64,000 nt of DNA from Fibrella rubiginis (GCF_017353185.1 NZ_JAFMYV010000004.1:62001-126000); one strand, 5' to 3'; positions 25,937-34,046 are shown, counted from the stretch's first letter. Made by a program: numbers and translations. The notes: generated from the letters alone by a model not told the origin.

Positions 25937-26824
25937 CTACCGTTGCCATACCTGCCGGTTGTCTTCGGCAAACCGGCGGAATGTACGGGGGGCATGGCCC
26001 GTGAGTGCTTGAAAAGTCGGCGTAGTTCCTGCCGCTTTACCCATTTTTGCCACCGTATACAAGGCCACCATAACCAGGACGAACGATAACGGCATTTTTT
26101 CGCGGTGCCATTTGCGCCATATGAACGCCAGCACCGACGGATCTTTGTAGGTAATCTTCCGGCCCAGTACGTCGGTCAGTATCTGAGCAATCTCGGCATA
26201 GGTGAGTGCCTCGGTGCCGGTAAGTTCGTAACCCTTGTTCAGGTACCGCCCCGAACTGTCGGCGAGCACAAGCGCGGCTACTTCACCAATATCTACCACG
26301 TCGATCAGGCTGGTGCGGCCATTACCCGCCGGGATGTAAATTTCGTTGTGGTGGGCGATTTCGGCGCGATGGGTAGTACTCAGATTCTGCATGAAAAAGC
26401 TGGGCCGCAGAAATGTGTACGGAATGCCCGCCTCCACAATCAGTTTCTCTATTTTGTGATGCGGCGTGACAGGATTGTTCTCCACACCCTGCAACGACAA
26501 AAACACCACCTGCTGCACCTCAGATCGTTTTATAGCCTCAACAAAGGGCCTGAAATACAAATTCACGTCGGCGAGTTGGGGGGGGCGTACCAGCAAAACG
26601 CGCTCTACGCCAGTCAAAGCCGAATCAAACATTTCGGGGTTGGCAAAATCGAACCGGACACACTCATCAGCGAGGGTAGTCAAGGCAGTCCGGTCTTTTT
26701 CAGATTCCCGTAAGGCAGCGATCAATCGTAGCTGAAGCCGTTCGGGACGTTTGGCTAACGCCCGGAGTGTTTCCAGCCCAACGTTGCCCAATGGGGTGGT
26801 AACGAGAATTGTGGTTTGTGGCAT
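25937..26824 (-). CDS. NmrA-like NAD(P)-binding oxidoreductase
   Basis: The 295-residue cytoplasmic protein is an atypical short-chain dehydrogenase of the NmrA/quinone-reductase group. The Rossmann motif appears as TPLGNVGLETLRAL near the N-terminus, followed by FDFANPEMFDSALTGVERVL and FLSLQGVENN. A later segment contains PYTFLRPSFFMQNL and ALTYAEIAQILTDVLGRKITY. The canonical SDR catalytic Tyr-x-x-x-Lys is not evident, typical of NmrA members, which may sense NAD(P) or reduce quinones. It faces away from the esterase gene at 26905; the 80-bp spacer may hold divergent promoters. Confidence 0.85.
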   Translation of the reverse strand: MPQTTILVTTPLGNVGLETLRALAKRPERLQLRLIAALRESEKDRTALTTLADECVRFDFANPEMFDSALTGVERVLLVRPPQLADVNLYFRPFVEAIKRSEVQQVVFLSLQGVENNPVTPHHKIEKLIVEAGIPYTFLRPSFFMQNLSTTHRAEIAHHNEIYIPAGNGRTSLIDVVDIGEVAALVLADSSGRYLNKGYELTGTEALTYAEIAQILTDVLGRKITYKDPSVLAFIWRKWHREKMPLSFVLVMVALYTVAKMGKAAGTTPTFQALTGHAPRTFRRFAEDNRQVWQR

Positions 26825-26904
26825 GGTAAATTGGCGGTATCAGCCCTTTTGTACAGTGACTTACCCGTTGGCAGTAACCCTCATTATTCTCAAACGCCCC
26901 CTTT

Positions 26905-28878
26905 ATGGTTCGTTTTACCCGCTTTTTCTTGCTGGCCCTTTTGCTCCTGATCGCCCAACGTATCACGGCTCAAGCTACTACATCGAGGTTTAAACTACCC
27001 GATCTGTTTGCCTCGCACATGGTGCTGCAGCAACAAAAGCCCATTCCGGTCTGGGGATGGACAAAGCCCGGCGAAAAAGTGACCGTGACCATGGCCGGGC
27101 AAACCCAAACCACCAAAGCCGACAAGTTGGGCCGGTGGCAGGTGAACCTCAACCCCGTAACGGCGGGTGGCCCCTACACGTTGACCGCGTCAGGCAAATC
27201 AGGCTCGGCCACCCTCGACGACGTGCTGGTGGGCGAGGTATGGCTCTGTTCGGGGCAGTCGAATATGGAGTGGCCGCTATCAGCGGCAAAAGACGGCAAG
27301 GCCGAAGCGGCAACGGCCAATTACCCCACCATCAGGCAATTTTATGTACCCCACGTTACGGCAACGGAACCCCAAAGCGCAGTGGCGGGCCAATGGTCGG
27401 TCTGCTCACCCCAAACGGCGGGCAAGTTCACAGCGGTGGGCTACTTCTTTGCCCGCGACCTGCAAAAGACCCTCAACGTACCCATTGGGCTGGTACATAG
27501 TTCGTGGGGCGGCACCCATTCCGAAACCTGGACCAGCCGCGAAGCCATTGCGTCTGATGCTGCCCTACGCCCCAGTCTGGACGGCATTGGCAAAGACGGC
27601 GAAACAGCCGTTGAGAAAGCAAAGGCATTAACAAACCTGATTGAAAAGCTACAGGGTACCATCCCCGCTCCCGCCGAAGCCACTACTTACCGCCAAACAG
27701 TCATTGCCGACGGTGCCTGGCCAACGATGCAACTACCCGTGCTGTTCGACCCAAAACTAGGGGATATGGACGGCGTAGTCTGGTTCAGAAAAACAATTAC
27801 AATCCCGGGAAACGCTGATTTAAAAGACGTTACCATCAACCTCGGTGCTATCGACGATTATGACTCTACGTTTGTAAACGGCCAGTTTGTGGGGGCGGTG
27901 CAGGCCTACAACGAACCCCGGAAGTACACCATTCCGGCGGGGGTTTTGAAGCCAGGCAGCAACGTCATTGCCATTCGGCTGGTTGATACCGGCGGTGGCG
28001 GTGGCTTTATGGCCAAAGCGGAAGAGATGATCCTAACCGGCTCGAACTGGTCGGTGCCCCTGGCGGGCGACTGGCATTATAAGGTGGCGCAGATTTTTCC
28101 TTCGTCGACCGAAAAAGGCCCTAATGCGCACCCCACGCTGCTGTTTAATGCCATGCTAAAACCGCTGGTGCCGTATGCCCTGCGCGGGGTGATCTGGTAT
28201 CAGGGTGAATCGAACGCGGGGCGGGCCAAGCAGTACCGGACCTCGTTTCCGCTCATGATCACCGACTGGCGGAAGCAGTGGGGCGAAGACTTCCCGTTCC
28301 TGTTTGTCCAGTTGGCCAACTTCAACAGCGGCGGGGGCAACAGCCAGAAGGGCAGCAGTTGGGCCGAACTCCGCGAAGCCCAGACGATGGCTCTCAGCCT
28401 GCCCAACACCGGCATGGCCGTGACGTCTGACATTGGCAACCCTACCGACATTCACCCCACCAACAAGCTGGATGTGGGTAAGCGCCTCGCCGCCGAAGCC
28501 CGCCGCGTGGCCTATAAACAGGCTATTACGTCTGCAGGGCCGCAGTATAAGTCGCTAGCTGTCAATGGAAACGAAGCTATTTTAACGTTTAACAGTGTTG
28601 GTGCGGGCCTGACTACGCCAAATAAATACGGCTACCTGATGGGCTTTGAAGTGGCCGGCAACGATGGGCAATTTCACTACGCCCGCGCCGAAATCCGGGG
28701 AGACAGCGTGATCGTGAAAGCCGATTCAGTAGCCAAACCCGTGGCCGTCCGCTACGGCTGGGCCGACGACAACGGCGAGGTAAACCTTTACAACAAAGAT
28801 GGTTTCCCCGCCGTACCCTTCCGCACCGATACCTGGGAAATGGTGACGGAGGGGAAAGGTTTTTTGATTCATGAATGA
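26905..28878 (+). CDS. Sialate O-acetylesterase-like (SASA) family protein
   Basis: The 657-residue secreted protein has a signal peptide ending near residue 23 (ITAQA). The SGNH-type active-site block is CSGQSNMEWPL with Ser119, and the C-terminal Asp/His pair probably lies in NPTDIHPTNK. A jelly-roll galactose-binding-like domain (about 280-370, DDYDSTFVNGQFVGA) sits between the catalytic halves, as in this family. It would remove O-acetyl groups from sialic acid or plant glycans such as xylan; no sialidase or xylanase lies nearby to decide. It is followed by an unrelated tandem array, so it appears to be monocistronic. Confidence 0.9.
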   Translation: MVRFTRFFLLALLLLIAQRITAQATTSRFKLPDLFASHMVLQQQKPIPVWGWTKPGEKVTVTMAGQTQTTKADKLGRWQVNLNPVTAGGPYTLTASGKSGSATLDDVLVGEVWLCSGQSNMEWPLSAAKDGKAEAATANYPTIRQFYVPHVTATEPQSAVAGQWSVCSPQTAGKFTAVGYFFARDLQKTLNVPIGLVHSSWGGTHSETWTSREAIASDAALRPSLDGIGKDGETAVEKAKALTNLIEKLQGTIPAPAEATTYRQTVIADGAWPTMQLPVLFDPKLGDMDGVVWFRKTITIPGNADLKDVTINLGAIDDYDSTFVNGQFVGAVQAYNEPRKYTIPAGVLKPGSNVIAIRLVDTGGGGGFMAKAEEMILTGSNWSVPLAGDWHYKVAQIFPSSTEKGPNAHPTLLFNAMLKPLVPYALRGVIWYQGESNAGRAKQYRTSFPLMITDWRKQWGEDFPFLFVQLANFNSGGGNSQKGSSWAELREAQTMALSLPNTGMAVTSDIGNPTDIHPTNKLDVGKRLAAEARRVAYKQAITSAGPQYKSLAVNGNEAILTFNSVGAGLTTPNKYGYLMGFEVAGNDGQFHYARAEIRGDSVIVKADSVAKPVAVRYGWADDNGEVNLYNKDGFPAVPFRTDTWEMVTEGKGFLIHE

Positions 28879-29273
28879 CAAGTGGTCTGCCGGAGACGCC
28901 TAGCCTTGCAATACGGAACCCAATTATTGCTCACGCCAGCCTATTGACGCGTCAGCAATAAGCTGAAGGCATACACAGAGGAGCGTTGCCCCGGTGGACC
29001 GACAGGTCAACGACGTAACTGGGTTATTTACGTCGTTGACCTGTCGGTCCACCGGGGCAACGCTCCTCTGTATATGCCTTCGCCAAGGCTTAATAATCTT
29101 AAGAAATCAAATTTCTTCGTCCGGTCACCTATCCGGACTACAGCCAGTATAGTCTTACTAAGGCCATAGGTAAGGAAATACAGTTGCCGTTTAATAACTT
29201 ACTAATTAGCCGAAAATCAGTTAGATGGCAAGTAGTATACATTCGTTGATTAACTGACTTTTCTCTGACGTTC
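28879..29273. other. Gene-free leader region of the tandem array
   Basis: This 395-bp stretch holds the first large hairpin (28966-29080). Downstream is about 190 bp of AT-rich sequence that is almost identical before each of the three paralogues. TACATTCG (one mismatch to TAnnTTTG) lies just upstream of each start, as TATATTCG in the third copy. No gene was seen. Confidence 0.6.
28966..29080. repeat. Large hairpin element, array copy A
   Basis: Two arms of about 53 bp (AAGGCATACACAGAGGAGCG inward to GACGTAA) enclose the 9-bp loop CTGGGTTAT at 29019-29027. It lies about 190 bp upstream of the first paralogue. Related copies occur at 30248 and 31500. An upstream GACGCGTCAGC motif starts each unit at 28946, 30228 and 31480. 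Confidence 0.9.
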
Positions 29274-30110
29274 ATGAGACACCTTTCGCTCCTTGGCTGG
29301 CTATCGCTGGTCTTTGTTCTCAGCACGGCCCTGACCTGCACCGACCACCGCGATCAACCCGCACCCCGCTTCCGGCTGAAAACCGTTACATACAATCAAT
29401 CCGGCCTGTCGAGTAATCCATATACATTAGTCTATAGCGAAAACAATCAGCTAATGGCATATGCATCTAGCAGTGGCCCTATTGACTTCAACAATACTAG
29501 ACTAGCTAAGCAGCTCAGTTACTCGGACAATGGAGTTCGACAATTGGTTGGATTTATAGACAAAATCAATTACTATTATGTAACTTATTCTTATGACTTA
29601 ATGAAGAGAGTTATCAGAATGAGTGTGTACTTAGCGGGCAGTAGGCCCACTAGACTTCTTTCGACCGAGGATTTCACCTACGATGGTAGTAGTACCATGC
29701 CCTCCTCACGACTGGCGACGACGTACTCCGCAGATGGTAACATGGCTGTTGCCAAAAGAACGGAGACATATACCTTCAGTGGCGGCAATGCCACGTCGAT
29801 TGATGGCAACTCATACACCTATGATACAAGTCCTAACCCGTATAAGGGCTTGTTTGGTTTTAGTTATTTCACATACTCCTCCTATGACTCGTATACTTAT
29901 TACGATAACTCAGGTGCTGGCAACGTAATAGGTTATGGAATCAATAGGCCATTTAGCGTTAGTGAGGAGTTCAGCGACTCATCAGTAAAAGTCTTTAACC
30001 AGAACAACCGTACAACGGATGCCCAACTGACCTATAACAGCGATGGGTTGGTGACTAAAATCGTTTACAAGGACGGCAAGTCGGAAGTATTCACCTACGA
30101 ATCATACTAG
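29274..30110 (+). CDS. Tandem paralogue A: exported YD-repeat-like protein
   Basis: The 278-residue protein has a signal ending LSTALTCTDH; the Cys could be lipidated, but the lipobox is atypical. The body consists of beta-strand units with aromatic and Y-x-Y-D patterns (YVTYSYDLMKR, SYTYDTSPNPYKGLFG, LTYNSDGLVTKIVY) like short RHS/YD repeats. I cannot name a function. The first 36 residues and the last 46 or so are nearly identical to the paralogues at 30553 and 31807, whereas the middle diverges. It is the most divergent of the three. It has its own leader and terminator. Confidence 0.8.
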   Translation: MRHLSLLGWLSLVFVLSTALTCTDHRDQPAPRFRLKTVTYNQSGLSSNPYTLVYSENNQLMAYASSSGPIDFNNTRLAKQLSYSDNGVRQLVGFIDKINYYYVTYSYDLMKRVIRMSVYLAGSRPTRLLSTEDFTYDGSSTMPSSRLATTYSADGNMAVAKRTETYTFSGGNATSIDGNSYTYDTSPNPYKGLFGFSYFTYSSYDSYTYYDNSGAGNVIGYGINRPFSVSEEFSDSSVKVFNQNNRTTDAQLTYNSDGLVTKIVYKDGKSEVFTYESY

Positions 30111-30120
30111 TACTAATCAC

Positions 30121-30170
30121 AAATGAATAATGGCTCCCCAGTATTAATGCTAGGGAGCCATTATTCATTT
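30121..30170 (+). terminator. Terminator of paralogue A
   Basis: Perfect 18-bp arms AAATGAATAATGGCTCCC and complement surround a 14-bp loop. An identical-length copy follows paralogue B at 31373-31422. Confidence 0.85.
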
Positions 30171-30196
30171 TACTATGTCGGCGGACCATCCATTTT

Positions 30197-30226
30197 TCAT
30201 TCATGCTTCTTCTCTGCCTTCCGCAT
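30197..30226 (-). pseudogene. Relic of the DUF4174 gene 3' end (first spacer)
   Basis: On the minus strand these 30 bp read M-R-K-A-E-K-K-H-E-stop. The intact DUF4174 gene ends M-R-K-A-E-K-K-K-G-E-stop. The homology ends abruptly at the array motif starting TGACGCG. The fragment cannot be expressed as a gene and marks a duplication junction. Confidence 0.8.
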
Positions 30227-30247
30227 TGACGCGTCAGCAATAAGCTG

Positions 30248-30359
30248 AAGGCATGTACAGAGGAGCGTTGCTCGGTGGGCCGACAGGTCAACGACGTAAA
30301 TAACCCAGTTACCATTGGCCTGCTGGCCCACCGGGGCAACGCTCCTCTGTGTATGCCTT
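30248..30359. repeat. Large hairpin element, array copy B (inverted loop)
   Basis: It has the same outer arms as copy A, but the centre reads GACGTAAATAACCCAGTTAC, the reverse complement orientation of A. The 9-bp loop ATAACCCAG (30300-30308) is exactly the reverse complement of A's loop. Pairing inside the arms is less perfect than in A. With the terminator and relic it fills the 442-bp spacer 30111-30552; no gene was seen. Confidence 0.9.
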
Positions 30360-30552
30360 CGCCAAGGCTTAATAATCTTAAGAAATCAAATTAATTCGTC
30401 CAGTCACCTATCTGGAGTACAGCCAGTATAGTCTTACTAATGCCATAGGTAAGGAAATACAGTTGCCGTTTAATAACTTACTAATTAGCCGAAAATCAGT
30501 TAGATGGCAAGTAGTATACATTCGTTGATTAACTGACTTTTCTCTGACGTTC

Positions 30553-31362
30553 ATGAAACACCTTTCGCTCCTTGGCTGGCTATCGCTGGTCTTTGTTCTC
30601 AGCACGGCCCTGACCTGCACCGACCACCGGGATCAACCTGCGCCCCGCTTCCGATTGAAAACCATAACATACAATCGACCGGGTGAGTCTAATGTTCCAT
30701 ACGTACTCACTTATGACGATAACAATCGTCTGATATCGTTCTTTGCTGATGGAAATGTGGGATTTATGAACTCATATAGGCCTAGTCAGCACCGTTTTAA
30801 AGATAATCGGATAGACCAAGTCGTCATGTTCGACAACAGACTCCGCTACTATTATGTGCTCTATTCGTACGATTCGCAAGGGAGAACAACTAAGCTGAGT
30901 GTCTATCAAACAGACAATGGTAATGGTTACGCTAATTTACTGGTCTTAACCGAAGAGTTCACATACCAAGGCAGCAGCATATTCCCTACCTCACGACTGG
31001 CCACAAAGAATCGTTACGGTACTATTGTAGTAGAAGCTAGCAAGACTGAAACGTATGTCTTCAATGGAGGCAACGCAACCTCGATTGATGGAGTACCGTA
31101 TACGTATGATTCAAATCCAAACCCCTACAGAGGCTTGTTTGGTTTTACGTCTTACTTTTATTCCTCACTTGATGCAACTGGAGTCGTCGGACTTAACAGG
31201 CCCTTCAACATCAGCGAACCGTTTAGCGATTCATCAGTAAAAGTCTTTAACCAGAACAACTGCACGACGGATGCCCAGCTGACCTATAACAGCGATGGGT
31301 TGGTGACTAAAATCGTTTACAAGGACGGCAAGTCGGAAGTATTCACCTACGAATCATACTAG
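30553..31362 (+). CDS. Tandem paralogue B: exported YD-repeat-like protein
   Basis: The 269-residue protein differs from the other two mainly between residues 38 and about 220. It shares YYYVLYSYDSQGRTTKL and GVPYTYDSNPNPY with paralogue C but is shorter before the conserved end because of a deletion near YSSLDATGVVGLNRPF. The conserved tail has NNC where A and C have NNR, adding a cysteine. Signal and unknown role are as for the first copy. The leader, start context and terminator are duplicated along with the gene, so the copies could be regulated alike. Confidence 0.8.
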   Translation: MKHLSLLGWLSLVFVLSTALTCTDHRDQPAPRFRLKTITYNRPGESNVPYVLTYDDNNRLISFFADGNVGFMNSYRPSQHRFKDNRIDQVVMFDNRLRYYYVLYSYDSQGRTTKLSVYQTDNGNGYANLLVLTEEFTYQGSSIFPTSRLATKNRYGTIVVEASKTETYVFNGGNATSIDGVPYTYDSNPNPYRGLFGFTSYFYSSLDATGVVGLNRPFNISEPFSDSSVKVFNQNNCTTDAQLTYNSDGLVTKIVYKDGKSEVFTYESY

Positions 31363-31372
31363 TACTAATTAC

Positions 31373-31422
31373 AAATGAATAATGGCTCCCCAGTATTAAT
31401 GCTAGGGAGCCATTATTCATTT
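31373..31422 (+). terminator. Terminator of paralogue B
   Basis: Same 50-bp hairpin as at 30121-30170 (arms AAATGAATAATGGCTCCC and complement). Confidence 0.85.
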
Positions 31423-31448
31423 TACTATATCGGCGGACCATCCATTTT

Positions 31449-31478
31449 TCATTCATGCTTCTTCTCTGCCTTCCGCAT
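31449..31478 (-). pseudogene. Relic of the DUF4174 gene 3' end (second spacer)
   Basis: Same M-R-K-A-E-K-K-H-E-stop text as the relic at 30197, at the same place relative to the next unit. It shows that the unit was copied twice with the relic included. Confidence 0.8.
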
Positions 31479-31499
31479 TGACGCGTCAGCAATAAGCTG

Positions 31500-31613
31500 A
31501 AGGCATGTACGGCGGAGCGTTGCTCCGGTGGGCCGACAGGCCAATGGTAACTGGTTCTAGTTACGTCGTTGACCTGTCGGTCCACCGGGGTAACGCTCCG
31601 CCGTACATGCCTT
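31500..31613. repeat. Large hairpin element, array copy C
   Basis: The outer arms changed together: ACGGCGGAGCG on the left and CGCTCCGCCGT on the right, against ACAGAGGAGCG/CGCTCCTCTGT in copy A. The centre GGTAACTGGTTCTAGTTACG has A's orientation. It lies in the 444-bp gene-free spacer 31363-31806. Confidence 0.9.
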
Positions 31614-31806
31614 CGCCAAGGCCTAATAATCTTAAGAAATCAAATTCCTTCGTCCAGTCACCTATCTGGAGTGCAGCCAGTATAGTCTTACTAAGGCCAT
31701 AGGTAAGGAAATACAATTGCCGTTTAATAACTTACTAATTAGCCGAAAATCAGTTAGATGGCAAGTAGTATATATTCGTTGATCAACTGACTTTTCTCTG
31801 ACGTTC

Positions 31807-32667
31807 ATGAAACACCTTTCGCTCCTTGGCTGGCTATCGCTGGTCTTCGTTCTCAGCACGGCCCTGACCTGCACCGACCACCGCGATCAACCCGCACCCC
31901 GCTTCCGGCTGAAAACCGTTACGTTTAATAAACCGGGTGAATCAAATCTTCCATATGTACTCACTTATGATAGTGGCAATCGGCTGACATCATTCTTTAA
32001 TAAAAATGGAGATGGAAATACGGGGTTGGGTAATTCATTTCGGCCTAGTCTGCACGCCTTTACAGGGAATCTTATACAACAAGTCGTTATGTTTGAATCA
32101 AAACTTACTTATTATTATGTACTCTATTCGTATGATTCGCAGGGTAGAACAACCAAGCTGAGAGTCTATTATACAGGCACTGGTTCTAATTTTAATTTAC
32201 TGAGCCTGACCCAAGATTTCACGTACGAGGGCAACAGCACATTACCTGCCTCAAGACTGTCCACACAGTATTACATTTATGGTGATGGTAAACCAGTAGC
32301 CAGCAAAACTGAAACGTATGTCTTCAGCGGAGGTAATGCAACGTCAATTAACGGAGTGCCTTACACGTACGATTCAAATCCAAACCCTTACAAAGGCCTG
32401 TTTGGTTTTACGCCTTATTACTCTTACTCACCTGACACATACGTTTCAATCGAATACGATCCAGTTACAGGGGTCGGTAAGCCTACCAGTTACGGACTCA
32501 ATAGACCCGTCAGCATCAGTGATCCATTTACCGACTCATCAGTAAAAGTCTTTAACCAGAACAACCGTACAACGGATGCCCAGCTTACCTACAACAGCGA
32601 TGGGTTGGTGACTAAAATCGTTTACAAGGACGGCAAGTCGGAAGTATTCACCTACGAACCGTATTAA
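31807..32667 (+). CDS. Tandem paralogue C: exported YD-repeat-like protein
   Basis: The 286-residue protein is the longest copy. It has extra residues near 60-75 (NKNGDGNTGLGNS) and before the conserved tail (SIEYDPVTGVGKPTSYG). It is closer to B than to A in the middle region. The signal region and the last 46 or so residues match the other copies almost exactly. It is followed by a different terminator and then by the intact, convergent DUF4174 gene, which makes it the probable ancestral right end of the array. Confidence 0.8.
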   Translation: MKHLSLLGWLSLVFVLSTALTCTDHRDQPAPRFRLKTVTFNKPGESNLPYVLTYDSGNRLTSFFNKNGDGNTGLGNSFRPSLHAFTGNLIQQVVMFESKLTYYYVLYSYDSQGRTTKLRVYYTGTGSNFNLLSLTQDFTYEGNSTLPASRLSTQYYIYGDGKPVASKTETYVFSGGNATSINGVPYTYDSNPNPYKGLFGFTPYYSYSPDTYVSIEYDPVTGVGKPTSYGLNRPVSISDPFTDSSVKVFNQNNRTTDAQLTYNSDGLVTKIVYKDGKSEVFTYEPY

Positions 32668-32681
32668 CAAGCCAAGAGGCT

Positions 32682-32732
32682 ACAAAGAATAATGGCTCCG
32701 CATGATGTTCGTGCGGAGCCATTATTCTTTGT
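32682..32732. terminator. Terminator between paralogue C and DUF4174
   Basis: Perfect 21-bp arms (ACAAAGAATAATGGCTCCGCA) enclose a 9-bp loop. It shares AATAATGGCTCC with the two internal terminators but has diverged in loop and base. It is placed to end both convergent transcripts. Confidence 0.85.
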
Positions 32733-32746
32733 ACGGTATTCATTGT

Positions 32747-33202
32747 TTATTCGCCTTTCTTCTTCTCCGCCTTCCGCATAGGCATAGCATCAACGAGGGC
32801 AAATAACTCGTTGGTCGAAATGGGTTTGGTGAATTTGTGCTTCATCGTGCCATCTTTCCCGATCAGGTACCCTGCAAAATCATCAGAGGGGACAAAATTG
32901 AAGTGGTTGTGCATCAGGTACCACCGGTCGGGTTCAGTCATTTCGTAGTCGAGGGTCACGATCACGTCGATATCGCGCTCATCCATGCCAGACTGCGCGG
33001 CTCGGAAGATCTGTTGCTGATCAATCAGGTGCCCCTGTGCGGCTTGTCGGCCATAGAGCAATACCACACGGCGGTGGTCTTTTTTTTCGTCGAGAAGTGC
33101 TTTCAGCGACTTCTGCTGGTTGCCTACGCTTTCCATACTATTGAGTGAGATTAAGGCCAATAAGGCTACTAACCATAACCCGGCGGGGCGCATCCTGTTC
33201 AT
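32747..33202 (-). CDS. DUF4174 domain protein
   Basis: From ATG 33202 the protein has 151 residues (MNRMRPAGLWLVALLALISL); an in-frame start at 33244 would add 14 residues before the signal. A signal peptide or anchor is followed by the DUF4174 thioredoxin-like domain: HRRVVLLYGRQAAQGHLIDQ, DIDVIVTLDY and DFAGYLIGKDGTMKHKF. No CxxC redox motif is present, which is usual for this family. The Lys-rich end (MRKAEKKKGE) is the text duplicated as relics in the neighbouring array. Function is unknown. Confidence 0.82.
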   Translation of the reverse strand: MNRMRPAGLWLVALLALISLNSMESVGNQQKSLKALLDEKKDHRRVVLLYGRQAAQGHLIDQQQIFRAAQSGMDERDIDVIVTLDYEMTEPDRWYLMHNHFNFVPSDDFAGYLIGKDGTMKHKFTKPISTNELFALVDAMPMRKAEKKKGE

Positions 33203-33370
33203 TGGTAGGGAAGAAAGAAGGAAGATAGAAGAGGTAAGAAACAAGAAGCGAGAGATGAGAAACGAGAGTTGAGAGGCACAAGAGACAAGACTGAGGCTCG
33301 TAATCTCCCGGAGGGTAGTCTTACCTCCTGCTTCTTACCTCTTGTTTCTTATCTCTTGCTTCTTTGCTAA
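33203..33370. repeat. Degenerate inverted repeat with purine/pyrimidine skew
   Basis: The left half is rich in AAGAAACAAGAAG-type purine words, and the right half mirrors it with CTTGTTTCTTATCTCTTGC. Pairing is imperfect. Similar AAGAAACAAGAG text appears in the element at 35820-35960. It separates the DUF4174 and GroES-like genes. Confidence 0.5.
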
Positions 33371-33751
33371 TCAATCAAACAAATTCTCGGACCGTTCAAG
33401 TAGCAAAATAGATGCCTGTGGTACAATCACGTACTGCTCATTTTCGTACTCAATCTCAATGGCATTGCGTTGCAGGTACAGCGCCATATCGCCTTCCACG
33501 GCCTGTAGAGGCATGTATTTCACTTTCTCTTCAGTTTGTTTCCAGGGCTCATCCTCTGTTGCCACCGGAATCGGATACCCCGGCCCCACCTTGATAACGG
33601 TGCCCCGCTGTACCTGTTCTTTTTCCTGCACCGTGGGCGGCAAATACAACCCCGACGAGGTACGGTCGGTGGGTGATGTAGGTTTAATCAGCACGCGGTC
33701 GCCCACCACCAGCAAGCGCGTCAGTTTGTTGTCGGGAGTGATGTTTAGCAT
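33371..33751 (-). CDS. GroES-family co-chaperonin-like protein
   Basis: The 126-residue protein contains the Cpn10 fold signature: VVGDRVLIKPTSPTDRTSSG, then GLYLPPTVQEKEQVQRGTVI and VGPG. It is about 30 residues longer than GroES because of an insertion after VGPG (YPIPVATEDEPWKQTEEKVK). Residues corresponding to the mobile loop are present but divergent. No groEL is adjacent, so this is probably a second co-chaperonin-like protein found in Bacteroidota rather than the housekeeping GroES. Cytoplasmic. Confidence 0.85.
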   Translation of the reverse strand: MLNITPDNKLTRLLVVGDRVLIKPTSPTDRTSSGLYLPPTVQEKEQVQRGTVIKVGPGYPIPVATEDEPWKQTEEKVKYMPLQAVEGDMALYLQRNAIEIEYENEQYVIVPQASILLLERSENLFD

Positions 33752-33802
33752 AAAGGAAGAAGATTCAAGGTTAAACCTTGGCCATTAAACCTTGAACCCA
33801 TT

Positions 33803-34012
33803 TTAAGGTACGGGATCATGACCGTGACCGCCCCAGGGATGGCAGCGGCTGATCCGTTTCAGACCCAGCCAGCCGCCGCGGATAGCACCGTATCTGGTCA
33901 CAGCTTCGATCATATATTGCGAACAGGTGGGTGTGTATCGGCAGGCGTTGGGCAAAAACGGCGAAACAGCTCCCTGGTAAAAACGAACGAACCCGATTAG
34001 TAAATACCGCAT
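33803..34012 (-). CDS. yidD: Membrane protein insertion efficiency factor YidD
   Basis: The 69-residue protein shows the full YidD pattern: [38 protein letters not shown] and a C-terminal [20 protein letters not shown]. The three conserved cysteines are present. YidD assists YidC-dependent insertion of membrane proteins from an amphipathic association with the inner membrane. It is not next to rnpA/rpmH/yidC here, as in many Bacteroidota. It is divergent from lgt. Confidence 0.95.
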   Translation of the reverse strand: MRYLLIGFVRFYQGAVSPFLPNACRYTPTCSQYMIEAVTRYGAIRGGWLGLKRISRCHPWGGHGHDPVP

Positions 34013-34046
34013 ACGATCCAGTCCATGTCTGGGAGTGAAATCTGTC

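Noticed and set aside
28946..32735. Diversity-generating retroelement or CRISPR-like explanation for the tandem array
   Set aside because: No reverse transcriptase, template repeat, cas genes or regular short spacers are present; the repeats are whole genes.
28946..32735. Toxin/immunity cluster explanation for the three paralogues
   Set aside because: All three have the same architecture with an export signal and no toxin domain; the resemblance to RHS is limited to short YD-like strands.
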